Source: Agromyces kandeliae | Lineage (GTDB): Bacteria > Actinomycetota > Actinomycetes > Actinomycetales > Microbacteriaceae | Direction: 5' to 3' | NCBI RefSeq assembly: GCF_009674665.1 | Contig: NZ_WKJD01000006.1 | Location: forward strand, 370,836 to 434,835 | Length of the DNA stretch: 64,000 nucleotides | Shown here: in pieces, positions 26,650-35,371 of the stretch | How positions within the stretch are numbered: the stretch's first letter is position 1 | Layout of the letters: each line of letters begins with the position of its first letter | Program-made: the position numbers and the translations under genes | The notes under the pieces: model-generated | Told to the model about the DNA's origin: nothing | Database searches by the model: none | Seen by the model: only the letters and a program-made list of their open reading frames with translations

Positions 26650-27792
26650 TCAGTCCTGCAATGCGGCGGCCGCTGCGCGCGCCTCGTAGACCGCGTCGTC
26701 GAGGTCGTCGCCGATCGCGGTCACGTGGCCGACCTTCCGGCCCGGGCGCGGTTCCTTGCCGTAGTTGTGGATCTTCACGGTCGGGTGCGACGCCAGCGCG
26801 TCGGCGTACCGTTCGGCGAGCGTGCCCTCGGCGGGGCCGCCGAGGAGGTTCACCATGACCGCCCATTCGGCGTGGCATCCGGTGCCGCCCAGGGGCAGGT
26901 CGAGCACGGCGCGGAGGTGCTGCTCGAACTGGCCGGTGGTCGCGCCGTCCATGCTCCAGTGCCCGGAGTTGTGGGGTCGCATCGCGAGCTCGTTCACGAG
27001 CACGCGGTCGTCGGTCGTCTCGAACATCTCGACCGCGAGCACGCCGGTCACGTCGAGCCCCTCGGCGATGGCGACGGCGACGTCGGCGGCGACGTCGGCG
27101 AGCCGTCCCGCCGAGTGCGGAGCGGGGGCGATGACCTCGCTGCAGACGCCGCCGACCTGCACGGTCTCCACGAGGGGCCAGGCGACGACCTCGCCCGACG
27201 GGCGACGGGCGACGAGCTGCGCGAGCTCGCGGCGGAAGTCGACGAGCTCCTCGACGAGCAGCGCCCCGTCGCGGCCGTCCTCCGCGACCGCGGCGAACCA
27301 TTCGGCGACCTCGGCCGCGGTGCGCACCACGCGCACTCCCTTGCCGTCGTAGCCGCCGCGCGGCGTCTTGACGACGGCCGAGCCGCCGTGCTCGGCGATG
27401 AAGGCGTCGAGCTGGTCGGGGCTCGACACGCGCGCCCACTCCGGGACGGGGAGGCCGAGGTCGGACAGGCGCTCCCGCATGAGGAGCTTGTCCTGCGCGA
27501 AGCGGAGGGCGTCGGGACCGGGGTGCACCCGGATGCCGGCCTCCACCAGCGCGCGCAGCACGTCCTGCGGCACGTGCTCGTGATCGAACGTGACGACGTC
27601 GACCTCGCGCGCGAACGGGAGCACCGTCTCGATGTCGGTGTAGTCGCCGACGCGGTCGGCCGCGAGCCCGGCCGCCATGCCGTCGGCCTCCGCGAGCACC
27701 CTGAGCTCGACGCCGAGCTCGATCGCCGCGGGGATCATCATGCGGGCGAGCTGCCCTGCGCCGATCACTCCGACTCGCACGTGACGCACCAT
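26650..27792 (-). CDS. purK: N5-carboxyaminoimidazole ribonucleotide synthase PurK
   Basis: This ATP-grasp enzyme of about 380 residues carboxylates AIR with bicarbonate to give N5-CAIR, the PurE substrate. It opens VGVIGAGQLARMMIPAAIEL, and carries VTFDHEHVP, AVVKTPRGGYDGKGV for ATP, LLVEELVDFRREL, ALVFDEP-free ATP-grasp core and EMRPHNSGHW-like NELAMRPHNSGHWSMDGA. ATG 27792 was preferred to ATG 27822: the -10 TAGACT lies only three bases before the latter, so transcription would begin downstream of it. The genes purK and purE run in the same direction. The divergent gtrA promoter shares the 66-base control region. Confidence 0.95.
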   Translation of the reverse strand: MVRHVRVGVIGAGQLARMMIPAAIELGVELRVLAEADGMAAGLAADRVGDYTDIETVLPFAREVDVVTFDHEHVPQDVLRALVEAGIRVHPGPDALRFAQDKLLMRERLSDLGLPVPEWARVSSPDQLDAFIAEHGGSAVVKTPRGGYDGKGVRVVRTAAEVAEWFAAVAEDGRDGALLVEELVDFRRELAQLVARRPSGEVVAWPLVETVQVGGVCSEVIAPAPHSAGRLADVAADVAVAIAEGLDVTGVLAVEMFETTDDRVLVNELAMRPHNSGHWSMDGATTGQFEQHLRAVLDLPLGGTGCHAEWAVMVNLLGGPAEGTLAERYADALASHPTVKIHNYGKEPRPGRKVGHVTAIGDDLDDAVYEARAAAAALQD

Positions 27793-27825
27793 CCGTTCCC
27801 ACGACGCCGATCGCCGCGACATCCC

Positions 27826-27831
27826 AGTCTA
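27826..27831 (-). promoter_or_regulatory. -10 box TAGACT for purK
   Basis: TAGACT on the minus strand predicts a start point near 27819, giving a short leader to ATG 27792. It is 15 bases from the divergent gtrA -10 box. Confidence 0.5.
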
Positions 27832-27846
27832 GGGCGACCGCTCGTC

Positions 27847-27852
27847 TAGGAT
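27847..27852 (+). promoter_or_regulatory. -10 box TAGGAT for leaderless gtrA
   Basis: TAGGAT ends six bases before GTG 27859. Confidence 0.55.
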
Positions 27853-27858
27853 CGGGGG

Positions 27859-28470
27859 GTGTCCGAGACCCTCCGCTCCCTCGCGTCGCGGGCGTGGCAC
27901 GGATTCCTCGCCTACCTGCTGAAATTCGGCATCGTCGGGCTGATCGGCCTCGTGATCGACGTCGTGCTCTTCAACGCGCTGCGGGTCGGGGTGTTCGGCA
28001 CGGACACGTGGGCCCAGTCGGCGATCGGGGCGAAGACGATCTCGACGAGCGTCGCGATCGTCTTCAACTGGCTCGGCAACCGCTACTGGACCTTCCGCCG
28101 TCATCGACGTCGGCACGTGCTGCGCGAGTTCGCCGAGTACCTCGTCGTCTCGCTCGGCGGCATGGCCATCTCGTTGGCCTGCCTCTGGGTGAGCCACCAC
28201 CTGCTCGGCTTCACGAGCCTGCTCGCCGACAACATCTCGTCCAACGTGATCGGCCTCGGCCTGGGGACGGCGTTCCGGTTCGTGCTCTACCGGTACTGGG
28301 TCTACGGGCACCACCGGAGCGACGGACTGTCGAACCTCGCGCGCGTCGAGGAGGCGCAGCGCGCACTCTTCGAGCAGCCGCCGCTGGAGCAGGCCGCGCC
28401 CGCGGTCGACCCGAACGGCGCGGCCGCCGACCCGGCTCAGTCGCCGGAGCCGAGGAACCAGGGCGGGTAG
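27859..28470 (+). CDS. GtrA family membrane protein
   Basis: This is a 203-residue protein with four membrane segments, matching the GtrA family: FGIVGLIGLVIDVVLFN in the first segment, VAIVFNWLGNRYWTFR at the second, and AFRFVLYRYWVYG at the end. GtrA-like proteins are thought to flip undecaprenyl-phosphate sugars made by GtrB-type enzymes; that link to the GtrB-like gene at 7595 is an inference. A polar, Pro/Ala-rich tail of about 50 residues extends into the opposite gene: the last 34 bases overlap the 3' end of the DarT-like gene. GTG 27859 is six bases after a TAGGAT box. Confidence 0.9.
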   Translation: MSETLRSLASRAWHGFLAYLLKFGIVGLIGLVIDVVLFNALRVGVFGTDTWAQSAIGAKTISTSVAIVFNWLGNRYWTFRRHRRRHVLREFAEYLVVSLGGMAISLACLWVSHHLLGFTSLLADNISSNVIGLGLGTAFRFVLYRYWVYGHHRSDGLSNLARVEEAQRALFEQPPLEQAAPAVDPNGAAADPAQSPEPRNQGG

Positions 28471-29291
28471 ACCGCCACCCGCGTCTTCGCACCGACCGCC
28501 TGCAACGCGGCCCGCACGCGATCGCGGACGCGATCGTTGGACACCGCGATGAGCGCGATCCGCTCGAGCGGGACGCTGCCGCGGACGAGCAGCTCGCCCG
28601 TTCGCAGGCCCTCCCCCTCGTCGGCGAGCGTCAGGCGCACGATCGCGCGCGAGACCGCCGTCCAGTCCGCGGCGAGCTCCGCGCCGCCGACCGCGGCGTC
28701 CGTCGCGCTCACGACGACCTCGCCGTCGGTCTCGCGACGGGCCCCGGCGGCGGCCGCGACGGACGACACCAGGATGACGTGGTCGGCGGCGGCCCGCTCG
28801 ACGGCCTCCGCCGCGAGTCGTGGGTCGGGCGTGCCGGTCCGGATCGCGTCCCACACGTGCGCGTCGGTGCTGAGCAGGAACGGCACGTACTCCGCGACCG
28901 TCGCGTCGGCGTCGGGCACGGTCGCGCTCCGACGGTACTCGCGCGCGGCGGGCGCGGCGACGTCGACCGCGGGCGTCGCGGGCGGGTCCCCCGCATCGGC
29001 GAGGAGGGCGCCGGCGCCGAGGATCCGTCCGAGGTTCTCGATGTGGGTCACGTGGTAGATGCGCGTGGCGCCCACGTCGACGGGCGCGGCCGAGGCACCG
29101 CCCGTCGATCGGCTCGAACGGGCGGATGCCGCCGGCGCGGCCCCGCGTGCGGTGGCGCGCTCACGCGGGGCGCTCCGGCCGGTCGACGGGCGCGTCGCGC
29201 GTGCGGGCCTCGGCGCAGCCGCGGGCTCTGGCGGGGGCGAGCAGATCGCGCAGAGACCCTCGTCGAATCCGTGGATGCATTCCTCGCCCAA
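28437..29291 (-). CDS. DarT-like (DUF4433) ADP-ribosyltransferase domain protein
   Basis: This is a 284-residue protein. Residues 5-17 (CIHGFDEGLCAIC) form a small Cys/His cluster that may bind metal. A disordered Ala/Arg-rich linker runs to about residue 72. The rest matches the DarT fold: RIYHVTHIENLGRIL (78-91) with His80/His83 at the NAD site, EYRRSATVP, then VAEYVPFLLSTDAHVW, and GLRTGELLVRGSVPLERIAL with Glu233 where DarT keeps its catalytic Glu. Known DarT enzymes ADP-ribosylate thymidine in single-stranded DNA and are neutralised by a DarG macrodomain. No macrodomain gene lies nearby. The start is TTG 29291, chosen because it keeps the Cys cluster and has AAGGG upstream; it is less certain. 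It overlaps gtrA tail to tail by 34 bases. Confidence 0.78.
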   Translation of the reverse strand: MGEECIHGFDEGLCAICSPPPEPAAAPRPARATRPSTGRSAPRERATARGAAPAASARSSRSTGGASAAPVDVGATRIYHVTHIENLGRILGAGALLADAGDPPATPAVDVAAPAAREYRRSATVPDADATVAEYVPFLLSTDAHVWDAIRTGTPDPRLAAEAVERAAADHVILVSSVAAAAGARRETDGEVVVSATDAAVGGAELAADWTAVSRAIVRLTLADEGEGLRTGELLVRGSVPLERIALIAVSNDRVRDRVRAALQAVGAKTRVAVYPPWFLGSGD

Positions 29292-29383
29292 GTGGTGTCG
29301 CCCTTCGTTCCGATCGGCCCGTCACCGTGCTCGGGCCGCGGACTAGAGTACGCGCTCCGACTCGGCGCGGGCTCCACGGAAGG

Positions 29384-29944
29384 TCAGCGACCGCCCCAGC
29401 CGACGGCATCGGTCGACACGAACGCGGCCGGGCGCGCGGCCGGACCGACTGCTGGGCCGCCGAGCGCGTGCGCGTCGGCCATCAGCTCGTGCAGCGCGGC
29501 CTGCACCTGGAGGGGCTTCGGCACGTCGCGGATCACCACCGCCACCTCGTGCCCGGTCTCGAGTCGCACGTCGCCCGAGCCCGCCATCCGCTGCAGCCAC
29601 GACCGGGCGACCTGGACGTCGTAGCCCGAACGGTGCCAGAGCTCGCGCCGGACGCGGACGAAGAGCCCCCGCCGGACGATCACGCGACGCGTGGTCACCG
29701 TGGTCCGCGAGCTCAGCCAGCCGAGGTACGGCAGCAGGCTGCCGAGCACGACGACGAGCGATCCCGCGACGATCGCCGCGAGCCTCGGCCAGCCGTCGTC
29801 GAGCCACGGGACCGCGTACGCCGTGACGCCGGCCACGGCGATGAGCAGGAGCGCGGGCAGCACGAGGATCCGGCCGTGGCGCCGCAGGCGCGCCACGACG
29901 TGCTCCGCACCGTCGGGCACGGGAACGTCGGCCGTCTCCCCCAT
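29384..29944 (-). CDS. Bacterial PH domain membrane protein (YdbS-like)
   Basis: This is a 186-residue protein with two membrane segments (about 27-47 and 55-77) followed by a bacterial PH (bPH2) domain. The SSRTTVTTRRVIVRRGLFVR stretch is the typical first part of that domain, where an ExxTxxRI-type strand leads from the membrane. The C-terminal 30 residues are Ala/Gly/Pro-rich. It begins seven bases after the birA stop, so birA and this gene form an operon. Function of the family is unclear; membrane-stress or secretion roles have been suggested elsewhere. An actinobacterial pairing with birA is common in my experience but not shown here. Confidence 0.85.
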   Translation of the reverse strand: MGETADVPVPDGAEHVVARLRRHGRILVLPALLLIAVAGVTAYAVPWLDDGWPRLAAIVAGSLVVVLGSLLPYLGWLSSRTTVTTRRVIVRRGLFVRVRRELWHRSGYDVQVARSWLQRMAGSGDVRLETGHEVAVVIRDVPKPLQVQAALHELMADAHALGGPAVGPAARPAAFVSTDAVGWGGR

Positions 29945-29951
29945 AGGCCCA

Positions 29952-30791
29952 TTAATACCTCAGGTGGGTGACGTCTCCCGCGGCGACAGCCTGCTCGTCG
30001 CCGTTCTCATCGTCACGCACCACGAGGCGGCCGTCGGCGTCGATGCGCTCGGCGACGCCGATGAGTTCGCCCCCGCCCGGGAGCTCGACGCGCACGTCCT
30101 GGCCGAGCGTGCCGCACAGCGCCGCGACCCGACCGGCGACCCCGCTGGCGATCGGATCGCCGCCGGATGCGACGAAGTCGCCGATGGACGCGAGCAGTCG
30201 CTCCAGGTACTCGGCGAGGACGGCGTCGGCATCGGGCCGGACGCCCGTCGCCAGCTGGAGCGAGGTCGAGGTGAGCGTCGGCAGGTCGTGCTCGTCGAGC
30301 GTGAGGTTGAGGCCGGCGCCGATGACGACGGTGCCCTCGGCGAGGAGCTCCGACAGGATGCCGCACACCTTGAACCCCGACACCAGGACGTCGTTCGGCC
30401 ACTTCAGCCATGCCTCGACGCCGCCCGTGCCGTCCTCCTCGCCGCCACGGTCGACGGATGCCGCGGCGAGCGCTCCACGGACCGCCTCGGTCATCGCCGC
30501 GCCCGCCAGGAGGGGGAGCCAGCCGAGCGCGTCGGGCGGGAGCACCGCGCCGCCGAGTTCGCTCGGGCGGATGAGGACCGAGATCGCGAGCGTCTTGCCC
30601 GTCGGTGCGAGCCAGGTCCGGCCGAGCCGCCCGCGACCGCGCGTCTGGTCGTCGGTCACGACGGTCGCGCCGTGGGGCCAGTCCGAGGCATCCGCACCGG
30701 TCACGGCCTCGCGCAGGACGTCGTTCGTCGAGCCGGTCGAGTCGAGCCACTCGAACCTCGGCACCGCGCGTCGCGATCGCTCCCAGTCCAT
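29952..30791 (-). CDS. birA: Biotin--[acetyl-CoA carboxylase] ligase BirA
   Basis: This 279-residue ligase activates biotin with ATP and attaches it to the carboxylase carrier lysine. It has STGSTNDVLREA, the biotinyl-AMP loop GRGRLGRTWLAPTGKTLAIS, WPNDVLVSGFKVCGILSE and GAGLNLT. There is no N-terminal helix-turn-helix, so it is a group I enzyme that does not repress transcription. ATG 30791 is preceded by GGGGAGG; an in-frame GTG further upstream adds residues without homology. It is divergent from the carboxylase beta gene, and its substrate lysine is in the alpha subunit encoded at 38325. The PH-domain gene follows. Confidence 0.95.
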   Translation of the reverse strand: MDWERSRRAVPRFEWLDSTGSTNDVLREAVTGADASDWPHGATVVTDDQTRGRGRLGRTWLAPTGKTLAISVLIRPSELGGAVLPPDALGWLPLLAGAAMTEAVRGALAAASVDRGGEEDGTGGVEAWLKWPNDVLVSGFKVCGILSELLAEGTVVIGAGLNLTLDEHDLPTLTSTSLQLATGVRPDADAVLAEYLERLLASIGDFVASGGDPIASGVAGRVAALCGTLGQDVRVELPGGGELIGVAERIDADGRLVVRDDENGDEQAVAAGDVTHLRY

Positions 30792-30868
30792 GCGACCTCC
30801 CCTTCCGTCGAGGTTCAGGGTAGTGTCCGCGGGCGCCCCGACGGTGGCGATCACCACCACGCAGCCAC

Positions 30869-30891
30869 GGCTTTTTGTGGGAATCCCTCAA
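30869..30891 (+). promoter_or_regulatory. Shared upstream element, carboxylase beta copy
   Basis: GGCTTTTTGTG followed directly by TGGGAATCCCTCAA (30878-30891). The same two words occur before the alpha gene at 38265-38310. The core GGGAATCCC is symmetrical. It lies 38 bases before GTG 30929 and is shared with the divergent birA. Confidence 0.5.
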
Positions 30892-30915
30892 CGAACGGGC
30901 CCGGATGGGCGCCGG

Positions 30916-30921
30916 TAGAGT
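30916..30921 (+). promoter_or_regulatory. -10 box TAGAGT for a leaderless carboxylase beta gene
   Basis: TAGAGT ends seven bases before GTG 30929, supporting that GTG rather than the ATG at 30905. Confidence 0.55.
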
Positions 30922-30928
30922 GAACGGC

Positions 30929-32530
30929 GTGACCGAATCGACGAACGACGGCCCCGACCTCTTCACCACTGCGGGCAAGCTCGCCGACCTCAAGCAGCGC
31001 TACCACGAGGCCGTGACGGCCTCGGGCGAGGCGGCCATCGAGAAGCAGCACGCCAAGGGCAAGATGACCGCGCGCGAGCGCATCGCCGAGCTCCTCGACC
31101 CGGGCTCCTTCGTCGAGCTCGACGAGTTCGTGCGGCACCGCACCCACGCGTTCGGCATGGACGCGAAGCGCCCCTACGGCGACGCGGTCGTGACCGGGCT
31201 CGGCACGATCCACGGGCGTCCGGTCGCGGTCTACTCGCAGGACTTCACCATCTTCGGCGGCTCGCTCGGCGAGGTCGCCGGCGAGAAGATCATCAAGGTC
31301 ATGGAGCACGCGCTGAAGACCGGCGTGCCGATCATCGGCATCCTCGACTCCGGCGGTGCCCGCATCCAGGAGGGCGTGGTCGCCCTCGGCAAGTACGGCG
31401 AGATCTTCCGCCGCAACACGGCGGCGTCCGGCGTGATCCCGCAGATCTCGATCGTCTGCGGTCCGGCCGCGGGCGGCGCGGTCTACTCGCCCGCCCTCAC
31501 CGACTTCGTGATCATGGTCGACAAGACCAGCCAGATGTTCGTCACCGGCCCCGACGTCATCAAGACCGTCACGGGCGAGGACGTCGGCATGGAGGAGCTC
31601 GGCGGGGCGCTCACCCACAACACGGTCTCGGGCGTCGCCCACTACCTCGCGAGCGACGAGTCCGATGCGCTCGACTACGCGCGCACCCTCGTGTCGTTCC
31701 TGCCCGACAACAACATGTCCGAGGCGCCGGTCTACGAGAGCGAGACGGAGCTCGAGATCACCGACGAGGACCGCCGGCTGAACACGATCATCCCGGACTC
31801 GCCGAACCAGCCGTACGACATGCACTCGATCATCGAGGGCATCGTCGACCACGGCGACTTCCTCGAGGTGCAGCCGCTGTTCGCGCCGAACATCGTCGTC
31901 GGCTTCGCGCGCATCGAGGGCCGATCGGTCGGCATCATCGCCAACCAGCCGAGCCAGATGGCCGGAACGCTGAACATCGCCGCGGGCGAGAAGGCCTCGC
32001 GGTTCGTGCGGTTCTGCGACGCGTTCTCGATCCCGATCCTCACCCTGGTCGACGTGCCGGGCTACCTGCCCGGAACCGACCAGGAGTGGACGGGCGTGAT
32101 CCGCCGCGGCGCGAAGCTGCTCTACGCGTACGCCGAGGCGACCGTGCCGCTCGTCACGGTCATCACGCGCAAGGCGTACGGCGGCGCGTACATCGTCATG
32201 GGCTCGAAGCAGCTCGGCGCCGACATCAACCTCGCGTGGCCGACCGCCGAGATCGCCGTCATGGGCGGCCAGGGCGCCGTCAACATCCTCTACCGCGGCG
32301 AGATCAAGCGGGCCGAGGAGGCCGGTGAGGACGTCGCGGCCGTGCGCACCAAGCTCGCCAACGAGTACACCTACAACGTGGCATCCCCGTTCCTCGCGGC
32401 GGAGCGCGGCGAGCTCGACGGCGTGATCGAACCGGCGGCGACGCGCGTCTCGGTCACGAAGGCGCTGCGCGCGCTCCGCACGAAGCGGGCGAGCCTGCCG
32501 CCGAAGAAGCACGGCAACATCCCGCTCTAG
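30929..32530 (+). CDS. accD: Acyl-CoA (acetyl-/propionyl-CoA) carboxylase beta subunit
   Basis: This 533-residue carboxyltransferase moves CO2 from biotin to acetyl- or propionyl-CoA to make malonyl- or methylmalonyl-CoA. It has [80 protein letters not shown] with the oxyanion Gly-Gly, [20 protein letters not shown] and [19 protein letters not shown]. These and the length match the AccD5/PccB group. GTG 30929 follows a -10 box by seven bases. The epsilon gene follows after eight bases. The biotin-carrying alpha subunit is encoded separately at 38325. Substrate range is not decided by sequence. Confidence 0.96.
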   Translation: MTESTNDGPDLFTTAGKLADLKQRYHEAVTASGEAAIEKQHAKGKMTARERIAELLDPGSFVELDEFVRHRTHAFGMDAKRPYGDAVVTGLGTIHGRPVAVYSQDFTIFGGSLGEVAGEKIIKVMEHALKTGVPIIGILDSGGARIQEGVVALGKYGEIFRRNTAASGVIPQISIVCGPAAGGAVYSPALTDFVIMVDKTSQMFVTGPDVIKTVTGEDVGMEELGGALTHNTVSGVAHYLASDESDALDYARTLVSFLPDNNMSEAPVYESETELEITDEDRRLNTIIPDSPNQPYDMHSIIEGIVDHGDFLEVQPLFAPNIVVGFARIEGRSVGIIANQPSQMAGTLNIAAGEKASRFVRFCDAFSIPILTLVDVPGYLPGTDQEWTGVIRRGAKLLYAYAEATVPLVTVITRKAYGGAYIVMGSKQLGADINLAWPTAEIAVMGGQGAVNILYRGEIKRAEEAGEDVAAVRTKLANEYTYNVASPFLAAERGELDGVIEPAATRVSVTKALRALRTKRASLPPKKHGNIPL

Positions 32531-32538
32531 GAGGCACG

Positions 32539-32769
32539 ATGACCAGCGCACCCCAGGAGGGCGACGCCGAGGCGCTCGACCTCCGGTTCCTGACCCGCGA
32601 CGTGAGGGCCGACGAGGCCGCAGCCGTGACCGCGGTGCTCGCGACGACGGTCCGAGAGGCGCACGGCGAGTACGAGGTGACGCCGCGCAGCGAATGGTCG
32701 CACCCGCGCAATGCGCTGCGGCCCCGGGTCGAGGTCGGTCCCGGGCGATGGGCGGCGTCCGGGCGCTGA
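32539..32769 (+). CDS. accE: Acyl-CoA carboxylase epsilon subunit
   Basis: This is a 76-residue protein with AGGAGG before its ATG. The C-terminus NALRPRVEVGPGRWAASGR, preceded by a helix ADEAAAVTAVLATTV, fits the epsilon subunits that stabilise actinobacterial acyl-CoA carboxylase complexes. It lies eight bases after the beta gene, the usual order. It has no catalytic residues. A hairpin 250 bases downstream probably ends the transcript. Confidence 0.88.
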   Translation: MTSAPQEGDAEALDLRFLTRDVRADEAAAVTAVLATTVREAHGEYEVTPRSEWSHPRNALRPRVEVGPGRWAASGR

Positions 32770-33015
32770 GCCCCAGCCGACGCCGGTCGCGCCGACGTCC
32801 CCCGGTCGCGCGGGTGGATGCGGCCGGCGCCCACGATTCTCGCCGGTCGTGTCCCCCATGTCCCCCGAAATGCTGACTTCGCTCGGCGCGTCGGATCCGT
32901 ACCATGGTGGGTACGCACTCCATCGGAGTCGTATCCGTCACCGGCTGGGTAACCGGTGGCGCTCTGGGGGCGAGTCAGGGCGATATTCGGGTTGTCGCCG
33001 TGACTCGGGCTTGCT

Positions 33016-33041
33016 GGGGGGTCGGTAGGGGCCGACCCCCC
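33016..33041. terminator. Strong hairpin GGGGGGTCGG/CCGACCCCCC
   Basis: A perfect ten-base stem with a six-base loop (TAGGGG) lies between two convergent operons. No T-tract follows on either strand. Confidence 0.6.
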
Positions 33042-33053
33042 GCTTCCATGTCC

Positions 33054-33099
33054 GGGACCGTTCGCGTTCGGGGACCGCTCGCGGTCGGGACCGTTCGCG
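33054..33099. repeat. Three direct repeats of GGGACCGTTCGCG
   Basis: The 13-base word occurs at 33054-33066, 33071-33083 (one mismatch, C for T) and 33087-33099, with periods of 17 and 16 bases. It ends 15 bases from the stop of the kinase-like gene. Confidence 0.65.
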
Positions 33100-33113
33100 C
33101 CCGGCCTGCCCGT

Positions 33114-34124
33114 TCAGCCCGCGCGCGGGATCTCCAGCCAGAGTTCGACCTCGGCATCCTCCGACTCGGACGTCTCGCCGTTGCCGCCGCTCAGTCCGAC
33201 GACGGTGACCGCGACCGGCGACCCCTCGGCGGCCGTGCGCGCGATGATCCGGTCCGCGCGGGTCGACTCGACCACCTCGGCCAGCTGCGACAGGATCCGG
33301 TCCCGCTCGGCCTCGTCGATCTCGTCGATCCCGCCCTCGTCGAGGAGCGTCACGGTGGCGCCTCGATCGCGTGCGCTTCGCACCGCCGCACGGACGGCGT
33401 CCGTGAGCAGCATCCGCCCGCGGATCTCGTCGCGGATGGCCGCCTCGAGGGTGCGGCACTCCGCGCGCTCGGCGTCGCTCAGCGCGTGGCCGACGTCGGC
33501 GACGCGCCGGAGCATCGGCGAGGCCAGGCGCTGCGTCTGCGCGAGCCGCATGCGCCCCTCGAACAGGTGCGCGTCCTGCGCGGCCTGCCACGCCGCCGCC
33601 TCGCGTTCGGCCTGCGCGTAGCGCCTGGTCGCCCGGGCCGCGCCGGCGAGGGCGGCGGAGAGCATGTGGGCGATCCCGACCCAGACGAGGCTGCCGATCA
33701 CGCCGAGCTGCCCGAGCGCGAGCGGCCCCGCCCACACGACCGTCTGCACGGCGAGCACGATGACGCCCGCCCATGCGACGACCAATTGCCGGCGCGCGGC
33801 CGCGATGGTCATCAGCGTTCCGACCGCTGCGACGTACCACGTCGCGTACCCGTTGTCCGCCGATGGATCGAGCTGGCTCGTGACCAGCACCGGCAGCACG
33901 ATGCCGACGGCCAGGTCGAGGGCGGCGAGCCAGTCCGGCATGCGTGCACGCCGTGCGGGCCAGAGGCTGAGGACGGTCGCGACGGCGTACAGCACCAGCG
34001 CGACGATGATCGGCCACGGCGAGGCCGCGACATCCGTCGACAACGACGAGACGCCGAGCACGACGTGGTAGCCGGAGAACATCGCGGCGAGCGCCATGAG
34101 CAGCCAGCGGGGGACGGAGATCAT
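33114..34124 (-). CDS. Membrane protein with degenerate sensor-kinase-like C-terminus
   Basis: This is a 336-residue protein with about five membrane segments in residues 5-160, then a cytoplasmic part that begins with a coiled coil (ARATRRYAQAEREAAAWQAA). The end reads DAERAECRTLEAAIRDEIRG, then RMLLTDAVRAAVRSARDRGA and DRILSQLAEVVESTRADRII. That resembles the shape of a histidine kinase ATPase region but lacks the N box and the DxGxG and GLG motifs. Its ATG overlaps the stop of the histidine kinase gene (ATGA), which itself overlaps the response regulator, so the three form one coupled unit. It may be a third component that modulates the kinase. No catalytic activity is predicted. Confidence 0.75.
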   Translation of the reverse strand: MISVPRWLLMALAAMFSGYHVVLGVSSLSTDVAASPWPIIVALVLYAVATVLSLWPARRARMPDWLAALDLAVGIVLPVLVTSQLDPSADNGYATWYVAAVGTLMTIAAARRQLVVAWAGVIVLAVQTVVWAGPLALGQLGVIGSLVWVGIAHMLSAALAGAARATRRYAQAEREAAAWQAAQDAHLFEGRMRLAQTQRLASPMLRRVADVGHALSDAERAECRTLEAAIRDEIRGRMLLTDAVRAAVRSARDRGATVTLLDEGGIDEIDEAERDRILSQLAEVVESTRADRIIARTAAEGSPVAVTVVGLSGGNGETSESEDAEVELWLEIPRAG

Positions 34125-35371
34125 CCCTCGCTCCCCTGCACTCCCGCCGGCCATGCGAGCGTCACCGTCGTCCCCTCGCCGGGAGCGGATGCGACCCTCG
34201 CGGAACCGCCCTCGTTCGCCATCCGCTCCTCGATCGAGACCCGGAGCCCGAGGCGGCTCGGGGGGACGGCGGCCGGGTCGAAGCCCGACCCGTTGTCGAT
34301 GACGCGGATGACGCATCCCCCCGCCCCGACGCCGCGGACCTCGAGTTCCCGGCGCACGCGACCGATCGGGCCGTCGGCGTGCTGCACGCTGTTCACCATG
34401 GCCTGCATCGCGGCCGACGACAGCGCGTCGATCGCCTCGACGGGCAGTTCCACCCCGTCGGCGCCCTCGACGCGGACGATGAACGGCGCGGAGAACCCGG
34501 CGACGCCGCCCCGGAGCCGACGCGTGAGCACGGTGAGGGCGACGCGGTCGTCGACGCCCGGGACCTCGACGGCGGCCTCGTCGAGCCTGCGCACCGCGTC
34601 GGTGGCCATGCGCGCGGCGAGCGCGCGCTCGGCGGGCGTCCGCGACGCCGCTGCCGAGAGCAGGGTCGTCAGCACGCTGTCGTGCACGAGGGCGTCGACC
34701 TTCACTCGCTCGATCTCGATCGCGTGGCGCCGCGCCACGGCGTCGTAGCGTTCGAGCGCGGCCTCCTGCGCGGCGTCCACCGCGATCGCGGCCTGCCTGA
34801 GCATGGTGATGATCACGAGCACGACGACGCCGAGGATCACCGCGTACATGGTGTCGAGCACCGAGAGGAGTGCGCCCGCGCCCCCGCCGGACGGGCTCAG
34901 TCGGACGACGCCGTAGACCGCCGGGACCGCGATGGTGTACGCGGCCGCCGGCACGACGGGGAGAGCGATCACCGCCGCGGTCGTCGCGACCGTGCAGAGG
35001 TAGTAGAGCCACGGCGTCCGCCCCGCCATGGACGTCGTGTCGACCACGAGGAACGGCCAGGCGAGAAGTGCGATGACGTAGATCGCCGCGAACGCGAGCG
35101 CCGCCGCCCGCACCGCGACGCGCGTGAACGTCGCCGCGGCGAGTGCGGCGATCGCGCCGTAGACGACCGCCATCATCGCCACGCCCGCTCCGTCCACCAT
35201 GAGGCGCGCCTCGTCGATCGCGGTCGGCACCGTCTGCGCGCCGAACACCAGGCCGAAGGCCCCCAGCGCGCGGCCGGCGACGGTCTCGACCTGCGCGCGG
35301 CTCACCGCCGCGCGGCGCGGGACGAGGCGGCTCGCCCGCAGGTCAGCGGCGGGCATCCCCGGCCTCGGCAT
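34121..35371 (-). CDS. Sensor histidine kinase (NarL-type system)
   Basis: This is a 416-residue kinase. Several hydrophobic segments occupy residues 30-200. A dimerisation helix carries [20 protein letters not shown], with the likely phospho-His in VHD. The ATP-binding domain has [12 protein letters not shown] (N box), [20 protein letters not shown] with [10 protein letters not shown] (G1 box region) and [11 protein letters not shown]. It fits the short-helix HisKA_3-like class that pairs with LuxR-type regulators. The start may be ATG 35371 or ATG 35356; both overlap the regulator gene. The signal is unknown. Confidence 0.9.
   Translation of the reverse strand: MPRPGMPAADLRASRLVPRRAAVSRAQVETVAGRALGAFGLVFGAQTVPTAIDEARLMVDGAGVAMMAVVYGAIAALAAATFTRVAVRAAALAFAAIYVIALLAWPFLVVDTTSMAGRTPWLYYLCTVATTAAVIALPVVPAAAYTIAVPAVYGVVRLSPSGGGAGALLSVLDTMYAVILGVVVLVIITMLRQAAIAVDAAQEAALERYDAVARRHAIEIERVKVDALVHDSVLTTLLSAAASRTPAERALAARMATDAVRRLDEAAVEVPGVDDRVALTVLTRRLRGGVAGFSAPFIVRVEGADGVELPVEAIDALSSAAMQAMVNSVQHADGPIGRVRRELEVRGVGAGGCVIRVIDNGSGFDPAAVPPSRLGLRVSIEERMANEGGSARVASAPGEGTTVTLAWPAGVQGSEG

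Larger units (their letters stand above)
32770..33113. other. Intergenic region with several inverted and direct repeats, no gene seen
   Basis: These 344 bases lie between the epsilon gene and the convergent kinase-like gene. They contain two perfect inverted repeats (CGTACC/GGTACG at 32898-32915 and CACCGG/CCGGTG at 32939-32958), a strong hairpin at 33016-33041 and three direct repeats at 33054-33099. No plausible reading frame, tRNA or small-RNA hallmark was found. It could hold a small RNA or simply bidirectional terminators. Confidence 0.6.

Noticed and set aside
27793..27822. ATG 27822 as the purK start
   Set aside because: The -10 TAGACT is only three bases upstream, so the codon would probably not be in the transcript.
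30871..30876. T-run before the carboxylase beta gene as an intrinsic terminator
   Set aside because: The flanking genes are divergent, so no transcript would end there; the run is part of a shared upstream element instead.
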